From Dallia pectoralis (Eukaryota; Chordata; Actinopteri; Esociformes; Umbridae), in contig CM055728.1 of the NCBI GenBank assembly GCA_029465975.1, positions 25,504,851-25,568,850 of the forward strand: a DNA stretch of 64,000 nucleotides, in the 5' to 3' direction. A model generated the notes under the pieces. It was not told where the DNA came from. It did no database searches and saw only the letters and a list, made by a program, of their open reading frames with translations. Positions 12,932 to 28,580 of the stretch are shown in pieces; the stretch's first letter is position 1, and each line of letters opens with the position of its first letter. Made by a program: the position numbers and the translations under genes.

Positions 12932-15164
12932 TTAAATTCCGCTTGATACACGCGTTGGATTTTTCTTTTACCTGCACCTAAACACTCTGACAGTAACATG
13001 ATATACAAGCCCAACATGTTGATGTTAAATTATGCCGGATTACAAACTGTATAAGAAAATACTGAAAATGTACTAGAAGTACAATTAACAATGTTTATTC
13101 GATATTTAAACAGCTATCATGTTATATGGGATATTTGCCTTGGCACCCCCTTGGCATTTAATGTTATGTACACATCAGCCAAACCGACAATATCGTTGAA
13201 AATGTTTCTCTAATTAAAAAGATTGTTTTTTGAGACTAAATTACTTCCTTGACCACAATTCCCTGAGATGAAACCCTCTTAGGACTGTGACTGATAGAGC
13301 AAAAAAGACTGCAGCAACCCCTAAACAACAAACCCGCACCAAATCCACATATTGGATGAAGAAATTAATCTAATAATACATTATATATATACTTTATATT
13401 AATTTATCTTTGCAATAATGCATACACAGACTCCAGTTTTTGTGGGATATCTCTGTTACCTGTTAAGGTCTCTCTCTCTCCACAGTATGTTCTATTCTCT
13501 CATGTGTTTTTTTCTTAGAAAAACATATTCATCATTCTTGAACCTGCTAGTGAACGGCCAAATTGTCCAATTATTCAGAAAAAGAAAGTGCAGATCCTGC
13601 ATAATGTCAGCTCCTTAAAATGTGCCGAATTGGCTGTGGCTGGATGAACTATCCATTTACTTTGGTACTTAAAATGCCTTTGTTACTCAGGGGTGATGTG
13701 GTATTTAAAGTAATTGGGCAGGTGTTATCCTCACTAGTCAAGTTCAACTGCAGATGCCAAGAGGAACTTACAGGAGGTACAGTGCAGAGATAGAGAAGTG
13801 TATTACCACAGAGCTGCAGTGATTGGACAAAGATGACGTATGGTCTAACGTATAAATACCTCCTTGTTCCAAGAGAAACAGGTGCAATTAATCTCTTTTG
13901 CTCAATATATGTAAAGTAAAAACTAACTCCGGATCAGAGATGAAGAAGCTTTAGAACAAATAGTAAAGAAACTGGAATGTTTTTGCATTTAAAGGTTTTT
14001 TTCATGTTCCTGTCAACATGATGTTTGCAAAGCCGTCCAAGTAATGTCATTTAGGGTTTATTGAGCAAGCAAACGTTATAAAACCTGCATCATGCTTTGA
14101 TTGTATACAAAATAAAAGATTTTGAGTAAATTCAAATGAAGCAGTCATTTACACATTTGAATACTCGGCCCCAAAAACTCAGAAGACAAAGAGTTACTGA
14201 AACCAAATGTTTATGTGAATGTCTCTCTTTGTCAATGAATTACAGTAATGTGTTTCAGTTTTGTGAGTATAAAATTTCAGTTAGATGAATGCTATATGTG
14301 ATCATTTACACAAAGACATTCGTTGGCCATGTGTATTGAACTGTTTAAATTTAGTTTTCAGGTGATGTAAATAGTTATGCTATATAAAACCGTATCAAAT
14401 GTAAGCATTTCTGTCTTCTGAATGATTGATGTCAGTCAACATCTCAGTAACATCAGAGTACCTCCCCCCAAAAACACTTTTTTAATTGCGTAATTCCTCA
14501 TTACTGACTTCACTAACTTGACTACTAAACTGACTAGTTTCCATAGAGCAGGTTCCACACAGCAGGCTTTAAGCCATAATATCGTACTGATTCATCAGTG
14601 GGTGCTTTTGCATTCCAATCATGCCAAATCATTACCTGAGGCTGACTGTAATAGTGAACGGATGACAACAGGCTTGGCTGTTTTACGCCTCAGCTTCCTC
14701 TGGACACAACAACACATGCTGTCTGGCCAGAAGCCTAATCCTCACTGACAACCACAGGCGGAGTGATTGATGTCTGTGAACAATCTGATTTTGTGTGTGT
14801 GTGTGTGTGTGTGTGCATCGCAATGAATGCCAAGCTGCAGCATCCATGAAGTTCTTTTCTAACTCATTAAACCACACCTGGACGTAACACCTCATTGAAT
14901 GTCCAAAGTTTAATCAGAAAACAAAGACATAAATGTCAAGGTAAAATGATAGGTAAAAGAAGGCTTTTCATTCTATTTCACCGTTATTTAATCAGCCCAA
15001 CCAATTAGGAATAAAATCTTATTTGCAACGACGACCGGGGCCAAGGGCTTGACAATTGCAAGACGTCAGAAAAGATAAAGAGCAAGTGAACACTCTCAAT
15101 TGGCAGTAAGTACAAAAGCACATTCCCGTTATATATTCCCGTGGTATACAGTCCAGAATGATTG
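12932..15164. other. Intergenic; isolated TATA/CRE-like text at 13830-13860, GT run at 14794-14814
   Basis: No exon is supported. At 13832-13858 a TGACGT motif is followed 15 bases later by TATAAATA, which could be chance. A (GT)n lies at 14794-14814. The frames at 13418-13618, 14518-14748 and 14683-14895 have no family resemblance. Confidence 0.45.
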
Positions 15165-16785
15165 TGAAAATACCCTGCTATCAGTAATCTATACCCTGCT
15201 ATCAGTATAATCTATACCCTGCTATCACTAATCTATACCCTGCTATCAGTAATCTATACCCTGCTATCAGTAATTTATACCCTGCTATCACTAATCTATA
15301 CCCTGCTATCAGTAATCTATACCCTGCTATCAGTAATCTATACCCTGCTATCTGTAATATATACCCCGCTATCAGTAATCTATACCCTGCTATCAGTAAT
15401 CTATACCCTGCTATCAGTAATCTATACCCTGCTATCAGTAATCTATACCCTGCTATCTGTAATCTATACCCTGCTATTAGTATAATCTATACCTTGCTAT
15501 CTGTAATCTATACCCTGCTATCTGTAATCTATACCCTGCTATCTGTAATCTATACCCTGCTATTAGTATAATCTATACCTTGCTATCTGTAATCTATACC
15601 CTGCTATCTGTAATCTATACCCTGCTATCAGTAATCTATACCCTGCTATCTGTAATCTATACCCTGCTATCAGTATAATCTATACCCTGCTATCTGTAAT
15701 CTATACCCTGCTATCTGTAATCTATACCCTGCTATCAGTAATCTATACCCTGCTGTCTGTAATCTATACCCTGCTATCAGTAATCTATACCCTGCTATCT
15801 GTAATCTATACCCTGCTATCTGTAATCTATACCCTGCTATCTGTAATCTATACCCTGCTATCAGTAATCTATACCCTGCTATCAGTAATCTATACCCTGC
15901 TATCAGTAATCTATACCCTGCTATCTGTAATCTATACCCTGCTATCAGTATAATCTATACCCTGCTATCTGTAATCTATACCCTGCTATCTGTAATCTAT
16001 ACCCTGCTATCTGTAATCTATACCCTGCTATCTGTAATCTATACCCTGCTATCTGTAATCTATACCCTGCTATCAGTAATCTATACCCTGCTATCAGTAA
16101 TCTATACCCTGCTATCTGTAATCTATACCCTGCTATCAGTAATCTATACCCTGCTATCTGTAATCTATACCCTGCTATCTGTAATCTATACCCTGCTATC
16201 TGTAATCTATACCCTGCTATCTGTAATCTATACCCTGCTATCAGTAATCTATACCCTGCTATCTGTAATCTATACCCTGCTATCTGTAATCTATACCCTG
16301 CTATCTGTAATCTATACCCTGCTATCAGTAATCTATACCCTGCTATCTGTAATCTATACCCTGCTATCTGTAATCTATACCCTGCTATCTGTAATCTATA
16401 CCCTGCTATCTGTAATCTATACCCTGCTATCTGTAATCTATACCCTGCTATCTGTAATCTATACCCTGCTATCTGTAATCTATACCCTGCTATCTGTAAT
16501 CTATACCCTGCTATCTGTAATCTATACCCTGCTATCTGTAATCTATACCCTGCTATCTGTAATCTATACCCTGCTATCAGTAATCTATACCCTGCTATCA
16601 GTAATCTATACCCTGCTATCTGTAATCTATACCCTGCTATCTGTAATCTATACCCTGCTATCTGTAATCTATACCCTGCTATCTGTAATCTATACCCTGC
16701 TATCTGTAATCTATACCCTGCTATCTGTAATCTATACCCTGCTATCTGTAATCTATACCCTGCTATCTGTAATCTATACCCTGCT
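15165..16785. repeat. Minisatellite, 21-bp unit, about 77 copies
   Basis: The unit is CTATACCCTGCTATC followed by TGTAAT, AGTAAT or ACTAAT, with some 23-24-bp copies ending AGTATAAT. The A-type and long variants dominate the left half. The right part (about 16340-16785) is nearly pure TGTAAT type. With no stops in one minus frame it gives a 314-aa open frame of heptads (IAGYRLQ). The first ~35 residues of that frame are unique sequence with no gene-like signal, so I treat it as spurious. Confidence 0.96.
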
Positions 16786-17954
16786 GATATTGTGTCTGAT
16801 AATTTCTCATGTACCTGTTGTGGGATCCTGTCTTTATCATTTAGCATTGTGGTAGACCAGTACTTCACATCCACAACACATACATTCATTTGTTCTGTCT
16901 AGAGCTAATGTTAAACCTCTTCACGTTCCCATACCGTTTTACCTTTCATTGGTATTTCAAACTGAGTTTTGAGGTCTTAGACGTCGGCTGGCAGTAATTA
17001 CTTTGAGGCGAAGGGATTCAACTTGTCCCTGGTTGAAAAGAAGGTGAAAATGTAAGATTTGCATTTGCCAGTAATTCTGTCGTGAAGTCGGCTTGTTATT
17101 TTTCAGTGGACAAGAGAACAATCTGTAATTGCATTAGGAGATTGTTCATTTCGTTGCATCATCGCCAAACACTTCACGCATTCACACGAGGATTTCATTT
17201 TTTCCTGCAAAACATCAGCAAAGATCTTTATGAATTAAGTTTCTTTAAACAAGCGGTTTGGTGTTATTGCTTACTAACAGAACAGCCTGCAGGTAGTAAG
17301 ATATGCTGCATGAATAAGTGATACGGATAGAAAGGATAAAACTAAGAAGGTAAAAAATCAGATGGAGTAATCATCACTATACCAGTCCCATTATGGCGTC
17401 GATGAGCACACAGACAGCACTGGTGAAACAATTTCCATTTTCAAGTGGTCCATTTTCTTTGTCATTTTTTCTTGTCTAATAAATGCATACATTATACATT
17501 TTATATCTGTGATTTACCACCATTGACTGTGTTTGAACACTGATGCCATTCACTAATTATGGCCACTAGATGGTGGTATTAAAGCCATTTAGAAACATAA
17601 TAAAAATATGAGATGGAGAAGAAAAGAACAACGGTCTGATCACTGGCTGTTTGCTCCAAACCCAAAGACATCTTAACCTAATAAGCTCATTTAAAATGGT
17701 GTAAACCTTCAGTGGAACTGTCAAACCAGACTGAGCCATTATAATCTTCTATCCAGCTCTGTGCTATCAAATTGTACAAGCACTTTATAACATTCTGTCA
17801 AATTGTTTAAATCGGACACAGTCTGTCATGCAACCATACGATTGAATTGGCCAGTTTTAAGATCTGCTTGCTTTGAATGAACGCCATGCCTTATTTCTAC
17901 ACACCAGGCCTGTCATGGGTGCTAGGCCACGGAGGATCGTCCGATGAACGATTG
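16786..17954. other. Intergenic, downstream of the acetyltransferase gene
   Basis: This lies 3' of the minus-strand acetyltransferase exon and should contain its 3' UTR. I did not identify a convincing poly(A) signal. The 79-aa plus frame at 17082-17321 has no family signal. Confidence 0.5.
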
Positions 17955-18697
17955 TTAGATGTCTTTCTCCATGCGCATCACCTGGACGTTGGCCAACTTG
18001 GAGAACCAGTGATTATCGTGCGTGTTAGAACGGCAGGACGTTTGAATAAAGCCCAGTTTCCTGAAGTGGGCGTTGGCGAGGCTCTGCGGTGAACTGGTTT
18101 CCACGACAACGCGGGAGAAGCCACGATCCTTGCAGAACTCCACCACCTTCTGAGTCATTTGGGTGCCGAGGCCTTTTTTGCGACACGCAAACGACACAAC
18201 CAAATGGAGCACCTCACAATAGCTTCCATCTCGCTCGTCCCGGCCTGCCTCATCAAAACGGACCAAATCGTTCCCACTGTCTCCTCTTTCCTCCTCTGCC
18301 CCCCTTCTCCCAATCACCGCCACCAACCCAGTCACCTTGGATCTGCCGTTGAGATCTGCCTCCGCCACCCAGAAGCCGTTGTCGGGGTTGTCCAGGTAGT
18401 ACGCCTGGATGTCAACCATGCCCGTGTTCATTCTCCTCAGCCGGTAGGCCTCGTGTATCTCGAAGCAGCAGTAGTATATGAGAGCGGCCCAGGCTCCTCC
18501 GAAGAGCAGGGCCATAAGATAGGAACCTCCGCCCAACACATAGCCTGCCATCGAGATGCTCAGGGTCACGCCGATTTGATCCGTGTGGCTCATCGCCTTA
18601 AAGAACGCCGGGTAGACGTGTTCCAAAATCCCATCGCAGAAGAGTGAGATGACGGCGTCGTAATCCTCGGCCTGGTACTCTCGAATTATGAACGGCG
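17955..18697 (-). CDS. NAT8/NAT14-like GNAT N-acetyltransferase, last exon
   Basis: This exon encodes the C-terminal 246 residues of a membrane-anchored GNAT acetyltransferase, which in this family moves acetyl from acetyl-CoA to an amine. A splice acceptor (TTTTTCCCACAG) ends just before 18697. The frame then reads PFIIREYQAEDYDAV, the conserved start of the fold, so the codon straddles the intron (phase 1) and at least one upstream exon is missing. A hydrophobic hairpin follows (about residues 40-70, with LMALLFGGAWAALIYYC), as in NAT8 proteins. GNAT motif A is clear: VVSFACRKKGLGTQ, giving R-x-x-G-x-G for the acetyl-CoA pyrophosphate. The C-terminal LANAHFRKLGF motif also fits. Unusual is an acidic, low-complexity insert (EEERGDSGND...EAGRDERDG) before the core strand. 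The end at MRMEKDI resembles NAT14 more than NAT8, so no gene symbol is assigned. The substrate is unknown. Confidence 0.85.
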
Positions 18698-22078
<3,381 letters not shown>

Positions 22079-23200
22079 TCACTGCCCCTTTAAGGGACCA
22101 GTGACGCTAGACGGCGTGTCTCAGTGACATTGCAGCAGAAGACCGAAGGAGAGAACAAGTGTGTTAGTAAGCAGAAAAGAGTGAGAAAGTTGATTCTTAT
22201 TTTGAAAAACATAAATTACCTGGTCGAGAACTGACAAGGATTTTATGTTTACTAAGCCACACCGGTTTTGGTGAGTTTATGTTGTTTTCTTACATTTTGA
22301 CGTGTTGTACATTTTTTTCTCCTTTTCTGGTGGAGAGTTAACACTAACTACCTGTTTACAAAGAAATGCTTCGCCATAAATGGTTTACCTGTTAATATTT
22401 TGGTTTATGAAAACTGTAAAACATTTATTTGTGATTTATTGTGCTTATGACCTGTTATACAGGTCAGGTTTTTTTGCTTTGTTTGAAGCTCGGTCAGAGC
22501 AAGGATTGGTCTGCACGTGTGGGTGTGCACGTGCTCAGACGGGATCAAGATGGCGAGCCAGACCCAGACTGTCAACTAACCTTCCACATCGCATCAGTGA
22601 GAACCTCGTGCGCATGGTGACTCCCTACCAGAGTGGTAGGAGTATCAGGAACTGGTTTTGAATAGATTCTGAACTGGAAATTGATTGACATTCTTTTTGG
22701 ACTGAATCAAACTGAATCTTTTTATTTAATTGAACTCATACTTGAACGTGAACTTGAATTTAAGTTGTTATACTTTTATTTTCATATTAAGTTCATATAG
22801 TTGAATGTGTTTTAAAATACTTGTGTTCCACATTGGTTGATTTGGTGTGAATTGAGGGTATTTTCTTGCCGTAAACGAAAGGAAAAGAGTTACCTCAGAA
22901 TGGAAAATAGCAATTCTAAAATAGGTCCAAATTAGGTAAAAAGACTGGTCTAACTTAGATTAGCCTTGCTAAAATTACTTAAGTGAACTAAAGAATAAAT
23001 AGAGTGAAATACCTTTTCATTCATTACTTCAACATTCAGAACCTGCAGTGTATGTTTGCGTACTGTATATTCTATGTTTGTTTTGCATTCAGTAAATTGC
23101 CGGCCTTTTGTATTTAAAGAACGGTCTCTGGTGTAATTATTTTGCTCCCCACTCCTTAGAACCTAGAACTGGTCCAGTGGCGCAGTAAGTGGTGTGACAC
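22079..23200 (+). mobile_element. Possible LTR-retroelement relic (solo LTR candidate)
   Basis: The left part reads GTCACTGCCCCTTTAAGGGA followed by a GC-richer leader, as many fish Gypsy-type LTRs begin. The right part has AATAAATAGAG and then GGTCTCTGGTGTAATTATTT, followed by AGTGGCGCAGTAAGTGG, which looks like the LTR-end and primer-site region. I see no internal gag or pol and no second LTR copy, and no target-site duplication was found, so this is a weak structural guess. It could also be an unrelated promoter-like region. Confidence 0.28.
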
Positions 23201-26200
23201 CGGTGCTACAAAAGCAAAAAGTGTCAGCAAGAGCAAATCCGACTAATTGGGTTAAACGGGTGGAACCGGCGAAAAGGCTTGAACTCCAGGTCAGCGACGC
23301 GTGCACCTACGCCTATTATCATCAGTTATTCATGCATACCTGGAGTTTCTATTTACCCAAATCCTCTTAAATAATATTGGGTTTTTATCACGGACATGTT
23401 TAATGAAATCCTCCTCCCTGGGAGACCGGGGGGCGTTCACTACACCTTAAATGAGCAGTGTTTGTTCGTGTTGTGTTGAAAACAACGCAACAGAACATTT
23501 CTGACAAAGGATATTGTAGCTTATCCAGGCTCATCCCTGAGTTCCCTAGGGGGAGGGCCAGGAGAGAAAATGAGGAGGCAGCAGCAGCCTGAAATGAAAC
23601 CCCCATCTATCACACTTAAAAGGATGCTGCCCAACATCAGCTTCTGCAGCTAGACGCCAATATGCTGGAAGTTGCTAGAGTCTGGAGATTAGAGGGACAT
23701 TTTGCTGTGTAGTGGGACAAAACAGAGAGAGCTGTGAATGATCATGCCTGTTTTTTATTAGAAGGCACCGCTATTGTTTTAGGTTAATTGTCGACTGGGG
23801 ACATGGCTGAGAGGTTTACCGGCCCTGTATGGTGGTGTGTTGTATTAACAGGTGATGTTTCTCAGACAGTGTGTACTCCACAGCCTTTCAGGTCCTCTGA
23901 CACACTGCAGTAGAGGAAGAAAGCTCTCTGGAAGATCACAGAACAACAGTGGGATAATGCAGCTGGGTATGACAGTCATCACAGCATGCTAGGACGACAG
24001 GTAACTTGACGTGAACGTAAACTATAGTTTTAATTTCAGGTGCAGGGCTGGCTGCAAGGCCAGCGTGTTACAGGTAATATCTGTTGGATGTGTTGGAGAA
24101 CGTTGAGTGAAGGTGGCCTACTGTAGGTTATTTGTTATGGCAGGGTGGGGCAAACATTTTTTTCAGAACAGTGCATAGGTGGTTGATGGCTCGAGAGGAC
24201 AGGAAGTAGAAGTCTGACTTAAAACAAAACTTGAGTTTCTAATTCCGTTGCCAAGGTAGAGGCTGATCAGCTAACTGCTGTGTGACGTGTTTGAATTCAG
24301 GGAGGCCTGAGGGTATAATGTCTGCATTTCAAATTGTCTAAAAATGTTAATCGTTTGGAGGAGGCATTCTAAATTGAAAGCCAAACAGCGGCAATTAAAA
24401 TAGGGTGTACAATCGCCAATCTTTTGCACTGCTATCATCTGAAATATGTGGGTGCATTTTAGAATCCAGCTGAACTGCTCATCACCTGAGATGGTTATGC
24501 TACTGGAGATGGTTGAGATTCTTACATCGGTTATAGCACTCATAGCTACTGAAAAGTCTTCCACCTGGGGTATTTTATTTCAGTATTTATATTTTTGAAA
24601 ATGACAAAAATAACTGGGCCAGCACTTTTGCCAATATGCAAAGATAGGAGGCAATTGTCAGCACGTTTGTTAGTTACACTGGCAGCTGTTCAATGTTGAT
24701 AATATGCAACATAAACATGACTAAAACCATTCCCACCGTAGATGCATATGCATCAGCCGACTGAGTCGATCTTCACCTCAACTATATCCGAAACTCCACT
24801 AATGGAAGAGTTGTTTGAAAATAGGGGTTGGAAACTCACTTGGCACCTTTAAATTATCCCCCGACAATGTGTTGTGCACTAGTGCGTACAGGCCACATTC
24901 ACACAAGGCAGAAGTAATACTACTTGCACAATAAAAGCAAAAGAAAGAGCGAGATTAGCAAACGCAACCCTGAACTTGTTTTGCAACCCTCCATAAACCC
25001 TCTGCTTAACACTTAGCAAACCAAAAATCTAAAGCTGCGGGGGTCTTCACATTGTTCTCCATCACTGATGCTAATGCAACAGAAACTCTAAGGGAGCCAT
25101 CCACCTCTCACTGCAAATCAGTCTTAAGAAGCAGTCTAATGCCTGCTGAATTGATAGAGCTGTGAGGTATTTATTTTCCATTAATGCCAGTGTGAGTTTT
25201 TTTTGATTAAATGAAGCTACATTGGAGATTGAGAGTGCTCTTAAAAGGATTGTATAAATTGCCTTCTAAAATTGGCTTCAGAAAAGTAAGATTTTTTGTA
25301 ATAAATGTTTCCTTACATCAAAAAATGATATTTGACAAAAGATGTATTAAGACTTCCAATAATGTGTCATTATATGACAAAGTGGCAACACTTGGCATTT
25401 AAATTAAAATTTAGTTTACTTTCAAATAAGTTACAAAAGAAAGGTATGGCATGTGGTGTTGAAAACTGCACATTACAATGCTGTCATTTGTGGACAGACT
25501 ATGTGAATACAAATGCTACTGAATATCTACAATGAAACACAAACAGTATCAGTGTTTACGACAAGTCAACATTTCGCGAGTGTGAGCAACTTTGGCATTT
25601 TGGAAAGAAATGGAAGATTTGGCCTCAAGAATTGTTCGTAATATTTAGAGTGACAGAACGTGCTGCACCTCTTCGTTTACACTCTCTTCCCTCATCACAC
25701 TTTATTTTAATTAGGCATGTAGCCAATTATGAAAGTATTTAGTTCTGGATTAGCCGACATTCCTAACAATTAAGCCCCTTAAGACGACAGTTGTATTTGC
25801 GAAATACGGTTCTATGTAGAGTAGTAATAGTAGTGACATTATGGCTGGACTACAATGGTGGATATTGATTGGGTTTTGTTTTACTTAAGAGACTATGTGC
25901 TTTATGCCTGAGATTAGCAACATTGTGTCAGAGTGTGCTCATTTATTTGATGAATCTGTATGTCTCTGACTCTGCCAGTCTCCTCTAACTCTGGGAGATG
26001 CCAGGATTATGTGCACTGCCTGTAGAAACCACCTGGTCATGACTACCTGTGACACATTAATACCTCTGGGTTAGTGGGAATGTGGCACCTCAGACTACAG
26101 CCCCAGTGGAGAGAAATAGGTTAGCAAACACTAAAATACAGTTCCCTGGTATGAATCAGTAAAAAGCGAATGAATAAATGAATGTGAGCCAATTGGCAGA

Positions 26201-27548
26201 GCCGATGTTCCTCTGTTTATAATAAACTGAAAATGTAATTATAAAAAAGCAATTGAGGCGGCAGATGTTGCATGGGTTTGCCTCATTGTGAAATATTGAG
26301 GTCACACGCAGCCTTTTTCACATTGTCACCTTTTGATTTAACAAATTAAGTAAAATAGAAATGTGTGAAAATGCTAATGTGTAAGGAAGATTCGTATGAT
26401 ATAGACATGGACACCACACACTCGTGTTATTATGCAGATAAAAGGCATATATTGATTATGAGAATGTGTTAGTCGTCTAACCATGTGAGGGATTGTCATT
26501 TTGTGTTAATATATATATATACCACTGCAGATGTATGTCTTGCTGTTCAGACAGGTTACAAGAAAAATAAGGATTTCTCTGATGATTTATAATGCCACTA
26601 CCAAACATACGGCATGTTTAAACCATTGGTCATCTTGCTCATTCATTCTCTCATCATGTCGTTTAAAACACATGGAGTGTTAATTGTTCTTGGTGTGTTT
26701 TTCTTGTTGAAAATTGAGTTTCTTTGGCCTGTAGAATAATGGTCCCCCATGTGGTGAGATGGCCTTCACTCCCAGACACAGGCAGGTACCGAGTCTTCAC
26801 CGGAAACTACATTCCACCCATGCTTTCTCCTCTAACATAGTATGACACATCTGAAACACGTTTTGAATGCACTTCGGTACATCTAGAGTTCAATGTTATT
26901 TGAAACCTGCAAGACCGTGACAATAACTCTAATTAATGACACGTAATCTTTTGGAGACAGAGAAAAAATTGAATGAACTGACAAACGTGAAGCAGCTTGT
27001 CAACAATAGTAAGTAGCAAACCAACACAGCCCTTACATTGTTGTTCTCAATGGAAGGCTAGTCAAGCAGTTTCTGATGAGCAGATGGATGCACCAGAATT
27101 TCAAAATTGCCTTTTCAACATTTGGAGATAAAAATACAAAAATGCTTACATTGTTTTGATAAATCTAAACATTTATACATATTGAAAAGACAGCACATCC
27201 TGAGGTCACAGTACATGTTTAACCTTTAGCTAACTTTTCACCCATTCAGTAAAAGGTGCAGTATTGCCTTCAGGCTGTTGTAGGCAACACCAGGAAACGG
27301 TGAGAAGGCCTATATAAGCAGCCTTTCAATGGCACATTTAAAGGCAAAATGAACAGTTACAGTAAATATGCCATTGCAAAGATTGGATGACAAAGTGGAT
27401 GCCCATAAAGTTCACGTTACAAAGTGAGCTGAGGAGGGTAAAATTCACCTCACAAAAGACAACTGATTATATGAAATATCACATCAGAAAAAAACTGATC
27501 ATTTTATATATATCTAATCACTAAAATGATGGTGATAGTAACTGTCAT
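23201..27548. other. Gene-poor stretch, nothing recognised
   Basis: No exon, RNA gene or tandem array was recognised. Frames such as 24271-24564 (minus) and 25211-25535 (plus) lack family motifs. A short TA run lies near 26507-26520. Conserved non-coding elements could be present but cannot be judged from one sequence. Confidence 0.45.
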
Positions 27549-27895
27549 GTTACAAAAGAAACTGAACATAGTAAATGCCACAACGTAAACTATATACCAT
27601 ACAACAATATATCAGATAATAGTAAATACCACGTTACAAAAGAAACTGAACATAGTAAATGCCACAACGTAAACTATATACCATACAACAATATATCAGA
27701 TAATAGTAAATACCACGTTACAAAAGAAACTGAACATAGTAAATGCCACAACGTAAACTATATACCATACAACAATATATCAGATAATAGTAAATACCAC
27801 GTTACAAAAGAAACTGAACATAGTAAATGCCACAACGTAAACTCTATATCATACAACAATATATCAGATAATAGTAAATACCACGTTACAAAAAA
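27549..27895. repeat. Tandem repeat, 84-bp unit, 4 copies plus a partial
   Basis: Copies begin at 27549, 27633, 27717 and 27801, with a truncated fifth at 27885. The unit begins GTTACAAAAGAAACTGAACA. The first three are nearly identical; the fourth differs in ACTCTATATC for ACTATATACC. Within each unit ATAGTAAATGCCAC and ATAGTAAATACCAC form a diverged half-repeat, so the 84-mer probably arose from a shorter duplication. Confidence 0.93.
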
Positions 27896-28580
27896 AGCTG
27901 GTGGCGAAGGTGCAAACCAGTCCCCAACCACAAGAAATGATGGAAATGTAATAATCTGCTATTTAATTCATATCAAAGCTCTCTTGCCATAATATTCTTG
28001 AGCTCAGAGTCTATATGGACCTTGAGCGACAATCCCAGCATTCATCCTGACAGCTCCAAACATTGGACGGGTCTCTAACGACAGTTTGTTTCATACAGAA
28101 AGGGAACTTAATTTGACCAGGGTAATCACAGAAGTAATCATGCAGAGAAAAGCATAATGTAATTCAAAGAAGTGATCACGTCTAACTGAAAATTTGTCTG
28201 GATGGACGTGATACATTCTTGCATTATTTAAGAGACACATAAGACAAAACATATATTTATTGCGCCATCACAGTTGTCTCTGACTGAACATTTACACCAG
28301 CATCAAATTTCGATGTTTAATTGAATCTCAGAGAAAAACAAGGACTCTTACTGAAAAAGCAACTAGCACTATCCATTTGCTCAAGAGTATCTGTAATCCA
28401 ATTGCAATATTATAGCTGGGAAACTGATGGGTAACTTAGCAATACGCTGAGGTTTTTCATACCGACAACAACAATTAAAAGCTTGAGGACAATAATTTGT
28501 GGAATCATATATTGGTTGTACCTAATTATGGTTAGCGATATAATTATTTTAAATCAAGTGAATGGTCATAATGTACGCTA
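27896..28580. other. Intergenic, nothing recognised
   Basis: Unique AT-rich sequence between the 84-bp array and a Tc1-like element. No gene signal is seen. Confidence 0.5.

Noticed and set aside
13832..13858. TGACGT plus TATAAATA as a promoter
   Set aside because: No exon or transcript-like sequence follows; in AT-rich DNA this pairing is likely chance.
15165..16785. CRISPR-like array
   Set aside because: Units are contiguous with no unique spacers, and the DNA is vertebrate; it is a minisatellite.
15945..16889. 314-aa minus-strand open frame with IAGYRLQ heptads
   Set aside because: The 21-bp satellite is stop-free in this frame; the short unique N-terminal part shows no gene features.
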